A DNA stretch of 64,000 nt, taken from Leptolyngbya sp. PCC 6406 (lineage in GTDB: Bacteria; Cyanobacteriota; Cyanobacteriia; Phormidesmidales; Phormidesmidaceae). The stretch spans positions 971,198 to 1,035,197 of the forward strand of contig NZ_KI913949.1 in the NCBI RefSeq assembly GCF_000332095.2. Direction: 5' to 3'. Below are positions 27,167 to 37,753 of the stretch, in pieces. Each line of letters starts with the position of its first letter. The first letter of the stretch is position 1. A model generated the notes under the pieces. That model was not told the DNA's origin. It ran no database searches and saw nothing but the letters and a program-made list of their open reading frames with translations. The position numbers were made by a program, and so were the translations under genes.

Positions 27167-28516
27167 TTATTTTTCTGCGAGTTCTTGAGGCCGCAGACGT
27201 AGCATTTGGTCCGCTGTCGCGAGACTTTCTTGATAGAGAATATCCTCACCCCAGCGCTGAAGCTGCTGCCCTAGAATCAGATCCGCCCGCTGATCCGACA
27301 TCGCACTGACCTGCTCCACCCGGCAAGACTGGGCACTGCCCCCCGCCTCCATCCGCATACAGCCCGTCGTCTCCGAGCAGAGGATTGTACAACAATCAGC
27401 ACAGAGGTTAGTTGAAGTGAGGCGAATGCCAATCAGATCCCCAATCACCTCCCCAACGTCCGCCACCGGAGTTGCCGCTAATTCCGCCTCGATTTCCAGA
27501 CCATTCATGCCTTCAAAATAAATCTTGCGGATGTCGTAATCTCCCCCTTCGTAGACATAGCGCATGGGAGTCCAGTTGAGGCGGCTAGCAAACCAGCCCA
27601 AAAACATCAGAGCTTGGGCTGCATTGCCCCGTTCATGGTCAATGCTAATGCGGTCCACATGGATCAGCGCCTCCCTCCGTTCAGGGGGATCAAAGGCTTC
27701 CGCTGTCAGCTCTTGCCAGGGGGAAAGGCGGTGCCAGTTCAGATCAGCAATGTAGGTGCCCGACTCCGTCAGTTCCTGCATTTTCAGCATTTCTGACTCC
27801 GCATCACTGAAATAACTAGAGTCCACAATGATGCAATTGCTGGTTTCCGAAAGCTGGCGAAAGAGGGACTGCTCCGGGTTTGGCGTCGCCTTCCACCAGA
27901 CAAACTTAGGTAAATCGCCAATCATCAGCGACCCCACAATGCCTGCCGCCCGTTCTAACGCTGATTTTGCTCCCCGTAGGGTGATGTATTCACAGCAAAT
28001 TAAGTTGCTGGTGTTGCGCTTTTGTACTGGGCAGTAGGCAGACACCTGGGCCGTGACGATGTCATCATGGCCAACGGTGGGGCACAGGGTAATGACCCGG
28101 CAGGGGTTGTGGGCTGAAATTGCCTCACTGAGATTAAAGCCCCGTAGATCTGGGTTGGAAATTTTCTGACGGGAGGGGGAAAGCTGGTCATATTCCTTCC
28201 GCAGACGGGCGAGAGTGTGCTCTCCGACCCGACCCGTGACCCGCAGTCCGTAGGCCATTTGGGCTTGACGTACCGCTTCCCGAGTCTCCGGCCCATGGAT
28301 GCCGTCAATCGCCCCTTTGTAAAAGCTCAGTGCTGCTAGGAGTTGCTGAAACTCCTCCGGTTCGTAGACCACAATGCTAAAGGAAGTGGCTCGGGTGGCA
28401 ACGGGGGCGGAACTGCCACCATCCTGACTGCGCCAAATATTACGGAGTTCAGCCTCGATATCGTCGATAGAGATGTCTTTAGGGCGCTGAAGCGCCACTA
28501 CTGGGGTCGTAGTCAT
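27167..28516 (-). CDS. opcA: Glucose-6-phosphate dehydrogenase assembly protein OpcA
   Basis: The ATG at 28516 opens TTTPVVALQRPKDISIDDIE, the usual cyanobacterial OpcA start. A peptidoglycan-binding-like module is embedded near residues 60-115 (FYKGAIDGIHGPETREAV, TGRVGEHTLARLRKEY), followed by the OpcA core (HNPCRVITLCPTVGHDDIVT, ISAYCPVQK-like and LICCEYITLRG, DLPKFVWWK). OpcA is a redox-responsive activator of glucose-6-phosphate dehydrogenase, under thioredoxin control. The conserved Cys residues of the core are present. The gene follows zwf on the same strand. Confidence 0.95.
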   Translation of the reverse strand: MTTTPVVALQRPKDISIDDIEAELRNIWRSQDGGSSAPVATRATSFSIVVYEPEEFQQLLAALSFYKGAIDGIHGPETREAVRQAQMAYGLRVTGRVGEHTLARLRKEYDQLSPSRQKISNPDLRGFNLSEAISAHNPCRVITLCPTVGHDDIVTAQVSAYCPVQKRNTSNLICCEYITLRGAKSALERAAGIVGSLMIGDLPKFVWWKATPNPEQSLFRQLSETSNCIIVDSSYFSDAESEMLKMQELTESGTYIADLNWHRLSPWQELTAEAFDPPERREALIHVDRISIDHERGNAAQALMFLGWFASRLNWTPMRYVYEGGDYDIRKIYFEGMNGLEIEAELAATPVADVGEVIGDLIGIRLTSTNLCADCCTILCSETTGCMRMEAGGSAQSCRVEQVSAMSDQRADLILGQQLQRWGEDILYQESLATADQMLRLRPQELAEK

Positions 28517-28629
28517 AGGAAATGGGGGGGTGTGAGGGACCGGGCGCAATCGCCCCTATGCTAGCGAAATCTACTACTCTTCAAGGTATTGAGAGATGCA
28601 CCGGGAGTCTGCTTCAGACCATAGAACTC

Positions 28630-30159
28630 CTAGAGGCGACGCCAGCGGCGGCGATCGCGGTTGAGCAACAATTCTGCTTCCACTGGCCCCCAAGTGCCCG
28701 CCTCATAGAGCGGAATCGCATCCGGTGGCGCAGGGGCATCCCAGACTTCGAGGACTGGGGTCAGCAGTCGCCATGATGCTTCCACCTCATCCCCTCGGGT
28801 AAAGAGGGTTTGATCCCCCAACATGCAGTCCACCAGCAAGCGACCATAGGCTTCGGTGCTGGGCTTGCCAAAGGCGGCATCGTAGCGAAAATCCATTGCC
28901 ACCGATCGCGTCCGTAGGGAATTTCCCGGTGTTTTCACCTCAAAGCGCATAGAAATTCCCTCATTGGGCTGAATCCGCAGCGCCAGCACATTGTGGTTCA
29001 ACTGCTTGGCCGCCGACTGGAACATCATGAAGGGAACTTCCTTAAAGTGGATGGAAATCTCCGACACCTTCTTCGGCATCCGCTTGCCCGTGCGGAGATA
29101 GAAAGGCACCCCCTTCCAGCGCCAGTTATCCACCACCAACTTCAGGGCAGCGTAGGTGGGTGTGGTGGATTCATCACTCGCCCCCTCTTCACTGCGGTAA
29201 CCGGGCACCGCCTCCCCCTTCATCCACCCCGGTGCATACTGGCCTCGGGAGGCGCAAAGGGAGAGATCGTCCAAGTCCGCCAGACGGGTCACCTGCAATA
29301 CCTTCACCTTTTCATTGCGAATGCTGTCGGCATCCAAGGAGTTGGGAGCCTCCATCGCCGTCAGGCTAAAGAGCTGCATCAGGTGATTTTGCACCATGTC
29401 CCGTAGCGCCCCAGCGGTCTCGTAGTATCCCGCTCGTCCTTCCAACCCCACCGTTTCCGATACGGTGATCTGGATATGGTCCACAAACTGGCGATTCCAC
29501 AGGGGCTCAAAGATGGCGTTGGCAAACCGAAACACCATCAGGTTCTGAACGGTTTCCTTGCCCAAGTAGTGGTCAATACGATAGATCTGCTCTTCGCGAC
29601 AGACTTTTTGGACTACTCGATTGAGGACTCGGGCTGTTGCCAAATCCTTGCCAAAGGGCTTCTCGATCACCAACCGCTGCTTGCTAGGGTCTGCCAACAT
29701 TCCCGCATCCCCCAATTGCTGGGTTGCTTCTCCAAAGAAACGGGGGGCCACAGATAGGTAAAATACTCGGTTGCCTCGGGTTCCCCGCGATTCATCCAGT
29801 TCCGACAAAAATGCCTTGAGGCGGTGGTAGCTTTCTGGCTGGTCAATGTTGCCGGAGCAGTAAAACAACCCTCGAGCAAAGTCCTGCCATACTGCTTCGT
29901 TGCCAATACCACCGCCATAGCCGTCTATCCCCTCCCGTAGGTGCTCTCGAAAAAACTCGTGGCTCCAGTCTCGGCGGGCTACCCCCACAATGGTGAGTTC
30001 CGGCGGTAGCCGCCGTTCCTGTTTCATCTGGTAAAGGGCGGGTACTAGCTTACGCTGTGTCAGGTCACCAGAGGCTCCAAAGATAATCAGAATTTGGGGC
30101 TCGGGGATCCGGTCTTGCTGGAGGCCAACGCGGAGGGGGTTGTCGATGAGGCTAACCAT
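28630..30159 (-). CDS. zwf: Glucose-6-phosphate 1-dehydrogenase
   Basis: The protein has 509 residues, the usual length. The NADP-binding motif is [18 protein letters not shown] and the active-site motif is [20 protein letters not shown] with the catalytic His and Lys. A C-terminal domain follows ([20 protein letters not shown]). The enzyme makes 6-phosphogluconolactone and NADPH in the first step of the oxidative pentose phosphate pathway, the main route of glycogen use in the dark. It lies between fbp and opcA, the conserved cyanobacterial order, so enzyme and activator are co-expressed. Confidence 0.97.
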   Translation of the reverse strand: MVSLIDNPLRVGLQQDRIPEPQILIIFGASGDLTQRKLVPALYQMKQERRLPPELTIVGVARRDWSHEFFREHLREGIDGYGGGIGNEAVWQDFARGLFYCSGNIDQPESYHRLKAFLSELDESRGTRGNRVFYLSVAPRFFGEATQQLGDAGMLADPSKQRLVIEKPFGKDLATARVLNRVVQKVCREEQIYRIDHYLGKETVQNLMVFRFANAIFEPLWNRQFVDHIQITVSETVGLEGRAGYYETAGALRDMVQNHLMQLFSLTAMEAPNSLDADSIRNEKVKVLQVTRLADLDDLSLCASRGQYAPGWMKGEAVPGYRSEEGASDESTTPTYAALKLVVDNWRWKGVPFYLRTGKRMPKKVSEISIHFKEVPFMMFQSAAKQLNHNVLALRIQPNEGISMRFEVKTPGNSLRTRSVAMDFRYDAAFGKPSTEAYGRLLVDCMLGDQTLFTRGDEVEASWRLLTPVLEVWDAPAPPDAIPLYEAGTWGPVEAELLLNRDRRRWRRL

Positions 30160-30491
30160 GGGGGGAGGGGGTGATGGAGTGATGGAGTGGGGGAGGTGAC
30201 AGGCGTTTTAAGTTTTGAGTTTTAAGTTTTGAGTTTTGAATTAAGTGTCTCGTAGGGGCGCGGTTTCCGCGCCCAATGCAGGATGCCGTCGTAGGGGCGT
30301 GGTTTCCGCGCCCAATGCAGGATGCTCCAATAGAGAATTTCGTAGGGGCAATCCCTTGTGGTTGCCCGGTGGGCGGGTGACTGATATTGGGGAAGTGGAT
30401 GGGTGTATCCCGTAGGGGCAGGTTTAGCTCGTATTGGATGGGTCATTCAGGGATGAGCTTTCAAAACCTGCCCTGCCCTGTGGCGGATAAT
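30160..30491. repeat. Tandem repeats between fbp and zwf
   Basis: Two near-identical 35-base units lie in tandem at 30251-30285 and 30290-30324. Each contains GTAGGGGCG, TGGTTTCCGCGCCC-type palindromic sequence and CAATGCAGGATG. A third related unit lies at 1757-1790. To the left is a TTTTGAGTTTTAAG-type short tandem (30207-30240). A minus-strand frame (30222-30446) reads through these repeats (HWARKPRPY twice) and is not a gene. Confidence 0.7.
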
Positions 30492-31571
30492 CTAGGCTGT
30501 TCCTTTTGGATCCCGACGGGGGGCGGTGAGAGATTTTTGTTCGTGTATGCGCTCTTGGATAAAGGAGGTGACGAGATCGACATCCTCGCGACTGCCAATA
30601 ACTAGGGGGGTGCGCTGGTGCAGTTCACCAGGGATCACATCTAGGATCGGTTCCGTGCCCGTGCTGGCAAGGCCCCCGGCCTGTTCGATTAGGAAGGCTA
30701 GGGGGGAGGATTCGTAGAGAAGTCGTAGTTTTCCTTCTGGATTTTTCACGGTGCCAGGATAGAGAAAGACGCCGCCCTGCATTAGGATACGGTGAAAATC
30801 TCCGACTAAGGCTCCGCTGTAGCGCAGGGAGTAGCCCTCATGGCGGTGGACGTAGCGGATATAGTCTCGGATGGAGTCCTCCCACTGCCAGAAGTTGCCT
30901 TCGTTAACGCTGTAGTTGGGGCCGTGATCGGGGACGCGAATGTTTTCTGAGGCGAGAATGAATTCTCCGAGGCTGGGGTCGAGGGTGAAGGCGTGGACCC
31001 CGTGACCAATGGAGTAGACCAGAACGGTGGTGGGGCCGTAGAGAATATAGCCTGCGGCCAGTTGGTTGCGACCATTTTCTAATAGATCCGAGGCCGACTG
31101 GTCGAGATCGTCGCCGGTTTGGCGGCGAATGGCAAAGATGGAGCCGACGTTCAAATTGATGTCTACGTTGGAGGATCCATCAATAGGGTCGTAGAGTAGG
31201 GTGTAGCGCCCTATGGGGCAGTTCTCAGGGATGTAGTAGGGTTTCTCCATCTCTTCGGAGGCGAGGCGGCAGACTAGGCCACTCTGTTTGAAGACGGAGA
31301 TGAATACGTCGTTGGCGAAGATGTCCATTTTCTTAACCGCCTCTCCCTGGACGTTGGTCTGTCCAGTGAAGCCGAGGGCGTTTTCGACCAGTCCGGCACG
31401 GGAGAGGCGGCGGGCAATGAGTTTCCCAGCTAGGGCGATGCGGTTCATGAGGGTGCTGAGATCCTGGGCCTCGGGTCCGAAGCTATGGAGTTGTTGCAGG
31501 ACATGACGCGATAGGGTGGTGCAGTCCCGATCTAGGGTCTGTTCAATGGACGGTTGATAGCCGTCAGCCAT
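30492..31571 (-). CDS. fbp: Fructose-1,6-bisphosphatase class 1
   Basis: The ATG at 31571 opens [20 protein letters not shown]. The 359-residue enzyme has the metal-binding motif [19 protein letters not shown], plus [20 protein letters not shown] and GGVFLYPGT. It hydrolyses fructose 1,6-bisphosphate in gluconeogenesis and the Calvin cycle. The upstream frame to 31607 uses a non-ATG start and is not family-like. It heads the fbp-zwf-opcA order on the minus strand, with ~330 bases of repeats before zwf. Confidence 0.96.
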   Translation of the reverse strand: MADGYQPSIEQTLDRDCTTLSRHVLQQLHSFGPEAQDLSTLMNRIALAGKLIARRLSRAGLVENALGFTGQTNVQGEAVKKMDIFANDVFISVFKQSGLVCRLASEEMEKPYYIPENCPIGRYTLLYDPIDGSSNVDINLNVGSIFAIRRQTGDDLDQSASDLLENGRNQLAAGYILYGPTTVLVYSIGHGVHAFTLDPSLGEFILASENIRVPDHGPNYSVNEGNFWQWEDSIRDYIRYVHRHEGYSLRYSGALVGDFHRILMQGGVFLYPGTVKNPEGKLRLLYESSPLAFLIEQAGGLASTGTEPILDVIPGELHQRTPLVIGSREDVDLVTSFIQERIHEQKSLTAPRRDPKGTA

Positions 31572-31783
31572 AAAATCCTCCGGCCTTTTGGCATGCGATG
31601 AACACAAGGGCAGCTTTGGCGGGAGCTACTCAACACTCAAGTGGTGTCGCCCCCATGGTAAGGAAATTGCCTTAAAAACCGGGGTAGTCTTTAGATCAGC
31701 TAAAGAAGTGGTGGGCTGAGGTGGCGTGGATCTACCCGTTGCTATGCTTGTGCGACCCTATCTCCGCGAGGGGTCTGTGGGGG

Positions 31784-32290
31784 CTACTGGAGGTGTAGTT
31801 GGCGGTATAGGTGGCTGAGTTCTGGCAGGATTAGGGCTTCCATGCCCAGACGGACGGCATTGCTAGAGCCGGGGAGGGAAAAGATTAGGGTGGAGCTGTG
31901 GGTGCCTGCGATCGCACGGGAGGCCATGGCCCGTGAGCCGATCTCTTGGTAGCTAAGGGCGCGGAACAGCTCACCAAAACCGGGCAGTTTTTTTTCTAGC
32001 ACTGTCGCGATCGCATCGTAGGTGGTATCGCGGGGGGCAATGCCCGTGCCACCGTTGATGAGGATAACTGCGATCGCGGCATCGGCACACCAGGCCAGCA
32101 CCGTGGCCCGAATGAGTTCTGGCTCATCGGGCAAAATCTGGTAGGCCACTAGCTGATGGCCTCCATCCGTCAGTTGGGTCTGTATCAACTGACCACTGCC
32201 GTCGGTTTCTGGGGTGCGGGTATCGCTGACTGTCAGTACCGCGCACCCAATGGCTAGGGGCGATGGATCGGCATGGGGGGTAGCAGCCAT
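31784..32290 (-). CDS. moaB: Molybdenum cofactor biosynthesis protein MoaB/MogA family
   Basis: I set the start at the ATG at 32290 (MAATPHADPSPLAIGCAVLT); the longer frame to 32368 overlaps psb28. Family motifs are VSDTRTPETDGSGQLIQTQL, LINGGTGIAPRDTTYDA and FSLPGSSNAVRLGMEALILP. MoaB/MogA proteins adenylylate molybdopterin before molybdenum insertion. It starts eight bases after the psb28 stop, so the two are probably co-transcribed, though their functions are unrelated. Confidence 0.92.
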   Translation of the reverse strand: MAATPHADPSPLAIGCAVLTVSDTRTPETDGSGQLIQTQLTDGGHQLVAYQILPDEPELIRATVLAWCADAAIAVILINGGTGIAPRDTTYDAIATVLEKKLPGFGELFRALSYQEIGSRAMASRAIAGTHSSTLIFSLPGSSNAVRLGMEALILPELSHLYRQLHLQ

Positions 32291-32298
32291 GGGACGGC

Positions 32299-32634
32299 CT
32301 AGCTTTTGGTAAAGCCGAGGCCATTTTCCTCGGCGTAGCGATTCATAAACCGCATAAAACGCTCCCAATCCGCCAGACTCTTAATGGAGTAGGTGGCTTC
32401 GATGCCCGCTGGTTCACCGTTGATGAATTTGCCATTGACATCGCGGGTTACCATTTCCCCCTCCTCATCCACAAGGTACATCCCTGTGACCTCGACCCCC
32501 TCATCTTGAGAGAGCGCTTTGGGATACTCAAAGTAGAAGGTGGCGGTGCCATTGCTGCCGTCCTTGGAGCGGGTCATTCGCACGTCGGGGATGACCTCTT
32601 CTACTACGCCCCGCGCAAATTCAATATGAGCCAT
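32299..32634 (-). CDS. psb28: Photosystem II assembly protein Psb28
   Basis: The 111-residue protein matches Psb28 over its length: [63 protein letters not shown] and [19 protein letters not shown]. It binds CP47 on the cytosolic side of assembling photosystem II and is not part of the mature complex. This gene by itself places the organism among oxygenic phototrophs. moaB follows immediately. Confidence 0.97.
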   Translation of the reverse strand: MAHIEFARGVVEEVIPDVRMTRSKDGSNGTATFYFEYPKALSQDEGVEVTGMYLVDEEGEMVTRDVNGKFINGEPAGIEATYSIKSLADWERFMRFMNRYAEENGLGFTKS

Positions 32635-32790
32635 GAACCAATGTCCTACTTGTCTTTTACAAACCGTTGTCTTTTACAAAGCTTAAACTTGTAGTCTCTT
32701 ATTTTAAGCAAAAGCCAGCCCCTTTCTCAGCTTTTTCAGCATCCCATAGCAATCCCATTTTATTTCTGACATTTTATTTCTGAAGACCTT

Positions 32791-32923
32791 CGCACCAGCC
32801 CAACATTCTCCGGTCCCCTCGCCCCCTGGGAGAGGGCCAAGGCTTCGGCGTGAGCTCAGCCGAACGGTGAGGGGCCGAGTGTGCCACGATAGAACGGTTA
32901 GAGTATTTACGCCGCCCAGTACT
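32791..32923. repeat. CTAG-end miniature element, family N1, copy A
   Basis: It runs from GCACCAGCCCAACATT through GGTCCCCT and GGGAGAGGGC to GGGGCCGAGTGTGCCACGAT and ends GCCGCCCAGTAC. The same layout occurs at 39790-39934, 44325-44426, 44495-44639, 54572-54700 and 62154-62514. Copies A and E also share an internal TTCGGC…GAGCTCAGCCGAA insert. Its right end resembles the inverted end of the IS630 element at 62971. Confidence 0.75.
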
Positions 32924-33008
32924 CGTTCCTTGTTTCCCTGGGGAATCACGAGTTGAGCCCTTGAGATCTGGTCTCGGACAGTAGAGGCGCTAAGATGGGC
33001 ACGATGTT

Positions 33009-33908
33009 ATGGAGTGCCCAACCGTGGCTGCAAAGCGTAATCGCTGGCTTGTGACCGGGGTCCTCGTTGTGGCTCTGGGAGCCTTTTTGACCCTATCGAT
33101 TCTGCCTATTTTGGGCGGGCGTAATTCTCGTCCCACCAGCGCCAGCACGCCGGGTAGCACCCCCGAGGCAGTGGATATGCAGACAGAACTGGCGGATCGG
33201 GCTCGGGGATACGAATTGGTCCTAGAGCGAGAGCCCGATAATCAAACCGCCATTCTGGGGTTAGTAGAAACCCGGATCCAATTGGGCGATTTGGCGGGCG
33301 TCGTGGAGCCCCTCAGTAAGCTGGCAGATCTGAACCCCGATGTCACGGAGTACCGGGTATTGCTGGGGCAGACCAAACAAGCCCTGGGAGATTTGGAGGG
33401 AGCAGCCCAAGCCTATCGCACCGTCCTCACCAGTAGCCCAGGGGATATGAAGGCCCTTCAGGGATTGGTCAAACTATTGCTAGATCAGAACCGGCCCCAG
33501 GCGGCGGTCGGACTACTCCAGGACACGCTGAAGGCGGCAAACCCCACGGGCACTGCCACTGGGGGAAGCACTATTGATGATGTCTCAGTGCGGCTATTGT
33601 TGGCAGAGGTGTACGTCCAGGAAGAACGCTTTGACGATGCCCTCAGCCTCTATGACGAGACAATTGCGATCGCATCTGATGACTTCCGCCCCCTCCTAGC
33701 TAAAGCCCTGGTGCTGAGGAATATGGGCAACACTGGCGAGGCCGCTCCCCTGTTTCAGCAAGCAGAGGAACTGGCTCCGGCCCAGTTCAAAGATCAGGTC
33801 CGTCAACTGGCGGCGGCGAGCAGTGCGCCCAGTCCTGCTGACTCAGTACCCGCCTCAGAGACCCCGGTAACGGAGGCAGAAGGCTCGCCCCCCGCCCCAA
33901 CAGAGTGA
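33009..33908 (+). CDS. TPR-repeat protein with N-terminal membrane anchor
   Basis: The 299-residue protein begins with a membrane span (WLVTGVLVVALGAFLTLSI), then a short Ser/Pro/Thr linker. About five TPR motifs follow (RARGYELVLEREPDNQTAIL, LSKLADLNPDVTEYRVLLGQ, AYRTVLTSSPGDMKALQGL, DALSLYDETIAIASDDF). It ends in a Pro/Ser-rich tail. It is probably a membrane-attached scaffold facing the lumen or periplasm. ATG 33009 and GTG 33024 are both possible starts. I cannot name its partner. Confidence 0.85.
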   Translation: MECPTVAAKRNRWLVTGVLVVALGAFLTLSILPILGGRNSRPTSASTPGSTPEAVDMQTELADRARGYELVLEREPDNQTAILGLVETRIQLGDLAGVVEPLSKLADLNPDVTEYRVLLGQTKQALGDLEGAAQAYRTVLTSSPGDMKALQGLVKLLLDQNRPQAAVGLLQDTLKAANPTGTATGGSTIDDVSVRLLLAEVYVQEERFDDALSLYDETIAIASDDFRPLLAKALVLRNMGNTGEAAPLFQQAEELAPAQFKDQVRQLAAASSAPSPADSVPASETPVTEAEGSPPAPTE

Positions 33909-33927
33909 CATCGTAAGTTGGTTTTTT

Positions 33928-33962
33928 TTCCGGGAGGAGCAGATGCCGCTCCTCCCGGAAAG
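33928..33962. terminator. Strong hairpin after the TPR gene
   Basis: TTTCCGGGAGGAGC and GCTCCTCCCGGAAA form a 14-bp stem around AGATGCC. It lies 20 bases after the TPR stop codon. There is a T run before but not after the stem, so it is not a textbook intrinsic terminator. It could still end transcription or stabilise the mRNA 3' end. Confidence 0.5.
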
Positions 33963-34130
33963 AGAAAATATATTGTGTAAAGTTGTGAAATACACGCTTT
34001 CCCCAAAGGGGAGGGGGTATTAGGCTATTTCCCACAGAGAATGTCATCCTAACTAGACACCTCATTTAAGTGGCCTAAACGCTCCTCAGAAAAACAATCG
34101 TAGGGGGAATGACATACCGATAGAGCATTC

Positions 34131-37127
34131 ATGACCTTTTCTCAGATTTCCCCCTTACCCTCAGAGGAGTCAACCTCTGAATCCGTCTGGATAGCGCAGG
34201 AGTATCAAGCTCAGCCCCAGATATCCCGCCTATTTCACATGGCCCTTGATGCCATGCTGATTGCCGATGATCAGGGCCACTATCTGGAGGCAAACCCCGC
34301 CGCCTGTGCCCTCCTGGGGCTACCCCGCGAGCAGTTGCTGGGGCTGACCATTGCCGACTTTGCGGAACCTGGACTGGACTGGAGGGCGACTTGGCAGCAA
34401 TTTCTAGAGGCAGGGCAGGGCAGGGGGGAATTCACCCTGATTTGCCGGGATGGGGAGCGACGCGAGGTGGAATATGCCGCCACGGCGAATTTTCATCCCC
34501 ACCAGCATTTGTCGATTCTGCGGGATATCACCGAGCGCAAGCGGGCGGAGACCCAATGCCAGGTGTTGACCCAGCAGCTAGAGGAACGGGTTGCTGAGCG
34601 GACCCAAGAGTTGGTAGCCGCTGAGGCAGATCTCAAGAAACAGCAACAGTGGCTTGACAGTATTCTCAGCTCCATTCAAGGCGTTGTCTGGTCTGTCAAT
34701 CCCATCACCTCGGAAGTGGCCTATGTGAATGCAGCAGTGGCCCAGATCTATGGCTATCCGGCGGAGACGTTTTTGGCGGATCCTAGTTTCTGGTTTGGTC
34801 TCGTCCATCCCGAAGATCAGGCTCGGGTCGCCGCAGAAATCTCAGTCCGGCCTCACCCCCAACGAATGTGCTTGGAGTACAGATTGGTGCGGTCAGACGG
34901 TCAGGTGCGTTGGTTGCGAGAACAATCCAATTTGGTCAACGACGCTGCCGGAAATCCTCTGCGAATTGATGGCATCACCACCGATATTACAGACATCAAG
35001 CAGATGGAGGCGGACCTACGTCTCAATGAGGCCCGCACCCGTGCTGTGTTTCAGCAAGCAGCCATTGGCATCAATCAATCAACACTGGATGGTCGATTTA
35101 TCCAGGTGAACCAGACCTTCTGTAAGATGCTGGGCTATAGCGAAGCTGAATTACTCCAACTGCGTTACCAAGATATTACCCACCCTGAGGATGGGCCAGA
35201 AACCCACACAGACTTGCAAAAACTCTACCAGGGGCAGATTGATTCGGTAGCCATAGAAAAGCGCTATATCCGCAAGGATGGCACCCCCTTGTGGACCAGT
35301 ATGGTGCTGTCAATTTTGCGAGATGAGTCGGGGCAGCCGATTGCTGACATCGCGATGGTGCAAGATATTAGCGATCGCAAAGCCGCAGAACTAGCCCTCC
35401 AGCAAAGCGAGGCCACAAAACGAGCCATGCTAGAGGCCATTCCCGATCTTCTACTGCGGATCAATCGTCAGGGCATTCGCTTGGATTTTATGTCGGGAGG
35501 GGAAATCAAACTCTTCCCAACAGTGCAATGGGGACAACAACAGTCTATCTACGAGACCCTGCCCAAGCCCATCGCTGATCAGCGGATGTACTTTATCCAG
35601 CAAGCCTTAGATACGGGGGAACGGCAACGCTACGAACACACCATTGACGTTGACGGGGATTTTTGCCATGAAGAAACCCGCATCGTGCCCCTCAACCAGG
35701 ACGAAGTGCTGGTAATGGTGCGGGACGTGACGGATCGGGTGGTGGCGGAAAACGCACGCAAACAGATTGAGCAGGAACTAGAACGCACTAAAGCGTTTCT
35801 AGAGCAAACCAATACCCTGGCACGGGTGGGGGGCTGGGAGCTGGATTTATTGCAGCACGACGTGTCTTGGAGCCAGATGACCCGAGAAATCCATGAAGTC
35901 GAGGCCGACTTTGTCCCCACTCTGGAAACGGGGCTAAATTTTTACCGAGAGGGGGATCACCGCAACCAGATTGAAGCCGCTGTCGAACGGGCCATTCATC
36001 AGGGAAAATCTTGGGATCTAAAGCTGCAAATTGTCACCGCCAAGGGCAATGTTCGCTGGGTACGAACGATTGGTCGGCCTGATTGGGATGGGGAAACCTG
36101 CACCCGCATTTGCGGTGCATTTCAAGATATTGATGCCCAGATGCACTCGGAAATGGCCCTCCAAACCCTGACGGAGCAGCTCCAGCAGGCCCAAGGCATG
36201 GCCCAAATGGGTAACTGGTGGTTTGATCTGGCCAGGGAAGAACTTTACTGGTCTCAGGAGGTGTTTCGCATCTTTGGCCTGAGTCCCGACCAAACTCCGG
36301 TTCTTCTCAAAGATCATCCGGAACTGATCCATCCTGATGACTATGGCCGCTGGCTTCAGCATATCCGTACTGTCTGTGAGCAAGGGATATCCCAAGAGCT
36401 AGACTTTCGCATTGTTCGCAGCGATGGCGAGGTTCGCCATGTCAATGCCCGTACCGATGCCGATCGCCATGATGGGACGATGGTGTCTCCAGATAGCCCC
36501 CGATTACGGCTGTTTGGCACGATTGTGGACATCACTGAACGCAAACAGGCGGAGACCCGGCAGGCGGAGCTGTATCAGCAACTCCAGGCGGCTAATGCTG
36601 CCCTCTATCGCCTTGCCACAATTGACGGCCTGACTCAGGTCGCGAACCGCCACTATTTTGATCAGGCACTAACCCAGGAGTGGATTCGGGCAAAGCGCGA
36701 TCGCACTTCCCTGGCGCTTATTCTCTGCGATATCGATTTTTTCAAGCCCTACAATGACCACTATGGCCATCCAGCGGGGGATCGCTGCCTTCAGCAGGTG
36801 GCCCAAGGACTTCAGACGGCGGTAGGACGATCTGGAGATTTGGTGGCCCGGTATGGGGGAGAGGAGTTTGCGATTCTGTTGCCCAACACAACGGAGGCAG
36901 GGGCCATCCAGGTGGCAGAACGGATTCAGGCTGTCATTGCCCACCTAAACCTGCCCCACGGATTTTCTACCGTCAGTTCCCATATCACCCTTAGCTTGGG
37001 CATTGCCTGCCACAGGGAAGTAATGCAGGCCGCTAGCCCTGATGAGTTAGTTCAGTGGGCCGATGCCAGTCTATATCGAGCGAAGGCCCAAGGTCGAGAT
37101 CGCTACTGCCTGCATCTTTGCCCATGA
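34131..37127 (+). CDS. Multi-PAS diguanylate cyclase
   Basis: The 998-residue protein has about six PAS/PAC modules: LDAMLIADDQGHYLEANPAA, GVVWSVNPITSEVAYVNAAV, QAAIGINQSTLDGRFIQVNQ, AIPDLLLRINRQGIRLDF, NTLARVGGWELDL and QMGNWWFDLAREELYWS. Coiled-coil linkers join them (ELYQQLQAANAALYRLATID). The C-terminal GGDEF domain carries LCDIDFFKPYNDHYGHPAGD and the active GGEEF motif in ARYGGEEFAILL. It should make cyclic di-GMP in response to signals sensed by the PAS modules. No membrane span and no EAL domain are present. It is a single gene. Confidence 0.95.
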   Translation: MTFSQISPLPSEESTSESVWIAQEYQAQPQISRLFHMALDAMLIADDQGHYLEANPAACALLGLPREQLLGLTIADFAEPGLDWRATWQQFLEAGQGRGEFTLICRDGERREVEYAATANFHPHQHLSILRDITERKRAETQCQVLTQQLEERVAERTQELVAAEADLKKQQQWLDSILSSIQGVVWSVNPITSEVAYVNAAVAQIYGYPAETFLADPSFWFGLVHPEDQARVAAEISVRPHPQRMCLEYRLVRSDGQVRWLREQSNLVNDAAGNPLRIDGITTDITDIKQMEADLRLNEARTRAVFQQAAIGINQSTLDGRFIQVNQTFCKMLGYSEAELLQLRYQDITHPEDGPETHTDLQKLYQGQIDSVAIEKRYIRKDGTPLWTSMVLSILRDESGQPIADIAMVQDISDRKAAELALQQSEATKRAMLEAIPDLLLRINRQGIRLDFMSGGEIKLFPTVQWGQQQSIYETLPKPIADQRMYFIQQALDTGERQRYEHTIDVDGDFCHEETRIVPLNQDEVLVMVRDVTDRVVAENARKQIEQELERTKAFLEQTNTLARVGGWELDLLQHDVSWSQMTREIHEVEADFVPTLETGLNFYREGDHRNQIEAAVERAIHQGKSWDLKLQIVTAKGNVRWVRTIGRPDWDGETCTRICGAFQDIDAQMHSEMALQTLTEQLQQAQGMAQMGNWWFDLAREELYWSQEVFRIFGLSPDQTPVLLKDHPELIHPDDYGRWLQHIRTVCEQGISQELDFRIVRSDGEVRHVNARTDADRHDGTMVSPDSPRLRLFGTIVDITERKQAETRQAELYQQLQAANAALYRLATIDGLTQVANRHYFDQALTQEWIRAKRDRTSLALILCDIDFFKPYNDHYGHPAGDRCLQQVAQGLQTAVGRSGDLVARYGGEEFAILLPNTTEAGAIQVAERIQAVIAHLNLPHGFSTVSSHITLSLGIACHREVMQAASPDELVQWADASLYRAKAQGRDRYCLHLCP

Positions 37128-37318
37128 AATGTGTCCGCCCCTGTTGGCATAGCAGGAGTTAGTATCGTGAGGTTATTTAAAGGGCTGCAACCCACAAGGG
37201 GCTTAAGCCCCTTGTCCTAACCTGTATGGCCCCTGCTGGTATTTGGACACTCCGTCGCTGACCGTGACCAGTGCCATTGACAAGGCGGGTCTCACAGTAA
37301 ACACAAAAACTGAACTTG
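37128..37318. repeat. Short inverted-repeat segment after the cyclase
   Basis: A perfect palindrome AAGGGGCTTAAGCCCCTT (37196-37213) recurs at 49335-49352. Outside it, GTGTCCGCCCCTG near 37133 and CCCCTGCTGG…GGACAC near 37230-37248 form imperfect inverted ends. It probably is a small non-autonomous element. It may also act as a bidirectional terminator between the convergent cyclase and rpsN genes. Confidence 0.45.
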
Positions 37319-37621
37319 CTACCAGCTAGACTTCACCACACCGGGCAGAAGACCCTCATGGGCCATCTGGCGCAGTTGATTTCGGCAGAGGCCAAAGTCC
37401 CGATAGAAGCCTCGGGGGCGTCCGGTCTTCCAGCAACGGTTACGCAAGCGAGTCCGAGAGCTGCTGCGGGGCAGTTGCTGAATCTTGCGGTGGATGGTCA
37501 CCCGCTCTTGCTGGTTGCTTGCGTTGTTGAATTCCTCTAGCAGCGCTTCCCGCTTGCTAGCATACTGGGCGACCAGTTTTTCCCGCTTGCGCTCCCGCGC
37601 AACCATGCTTTTCTTAGCCAT
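37319..37621 (-). CDS. rpsN: 30S ribosomal protein S14
   Basis: The protein has 100 residues, the long zinc-free S14 type. It starts [20 protein letters not shown] and ends in the conserved [20 protein letters not shown] and [11 protein letters not shown]. It binds 16S rRNA in the head of the small subunit. It lies downstream of nth and rseP on the same strand, outside the main ribosomal protein operons, as usual in cyanobacteria. Confidence 0.97.
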   Translation of the reverse strand: MAKKSMVARERKREKLVAQYASKREALLEEFNNASNQQERVTIHRKIQQLPRSSSRTRLRNRCWKTGRPRGFYRDFGLCRNQLRQMAHEGLLPGVVKSSW

Positions 37622-37753
37622 GCAACGCCTACTGCTCTCCTAAGCCTATTTGTAACCACAGTCTTCAATGGTAACGGAAAAACTTGGAACCTGTAAAGCG
37701 CTCTGATGGACAAAACCCTGTACTTTCATCCTTCTTACTTCTGCCTTCCCCTA

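Noticed and set aside
30222-30446. 74-codon frame with HWARKPRPY twice
   Set aside because: It is a read-through of the 35-base tandem repeat; the same words appear in a frame at 1634-1837.
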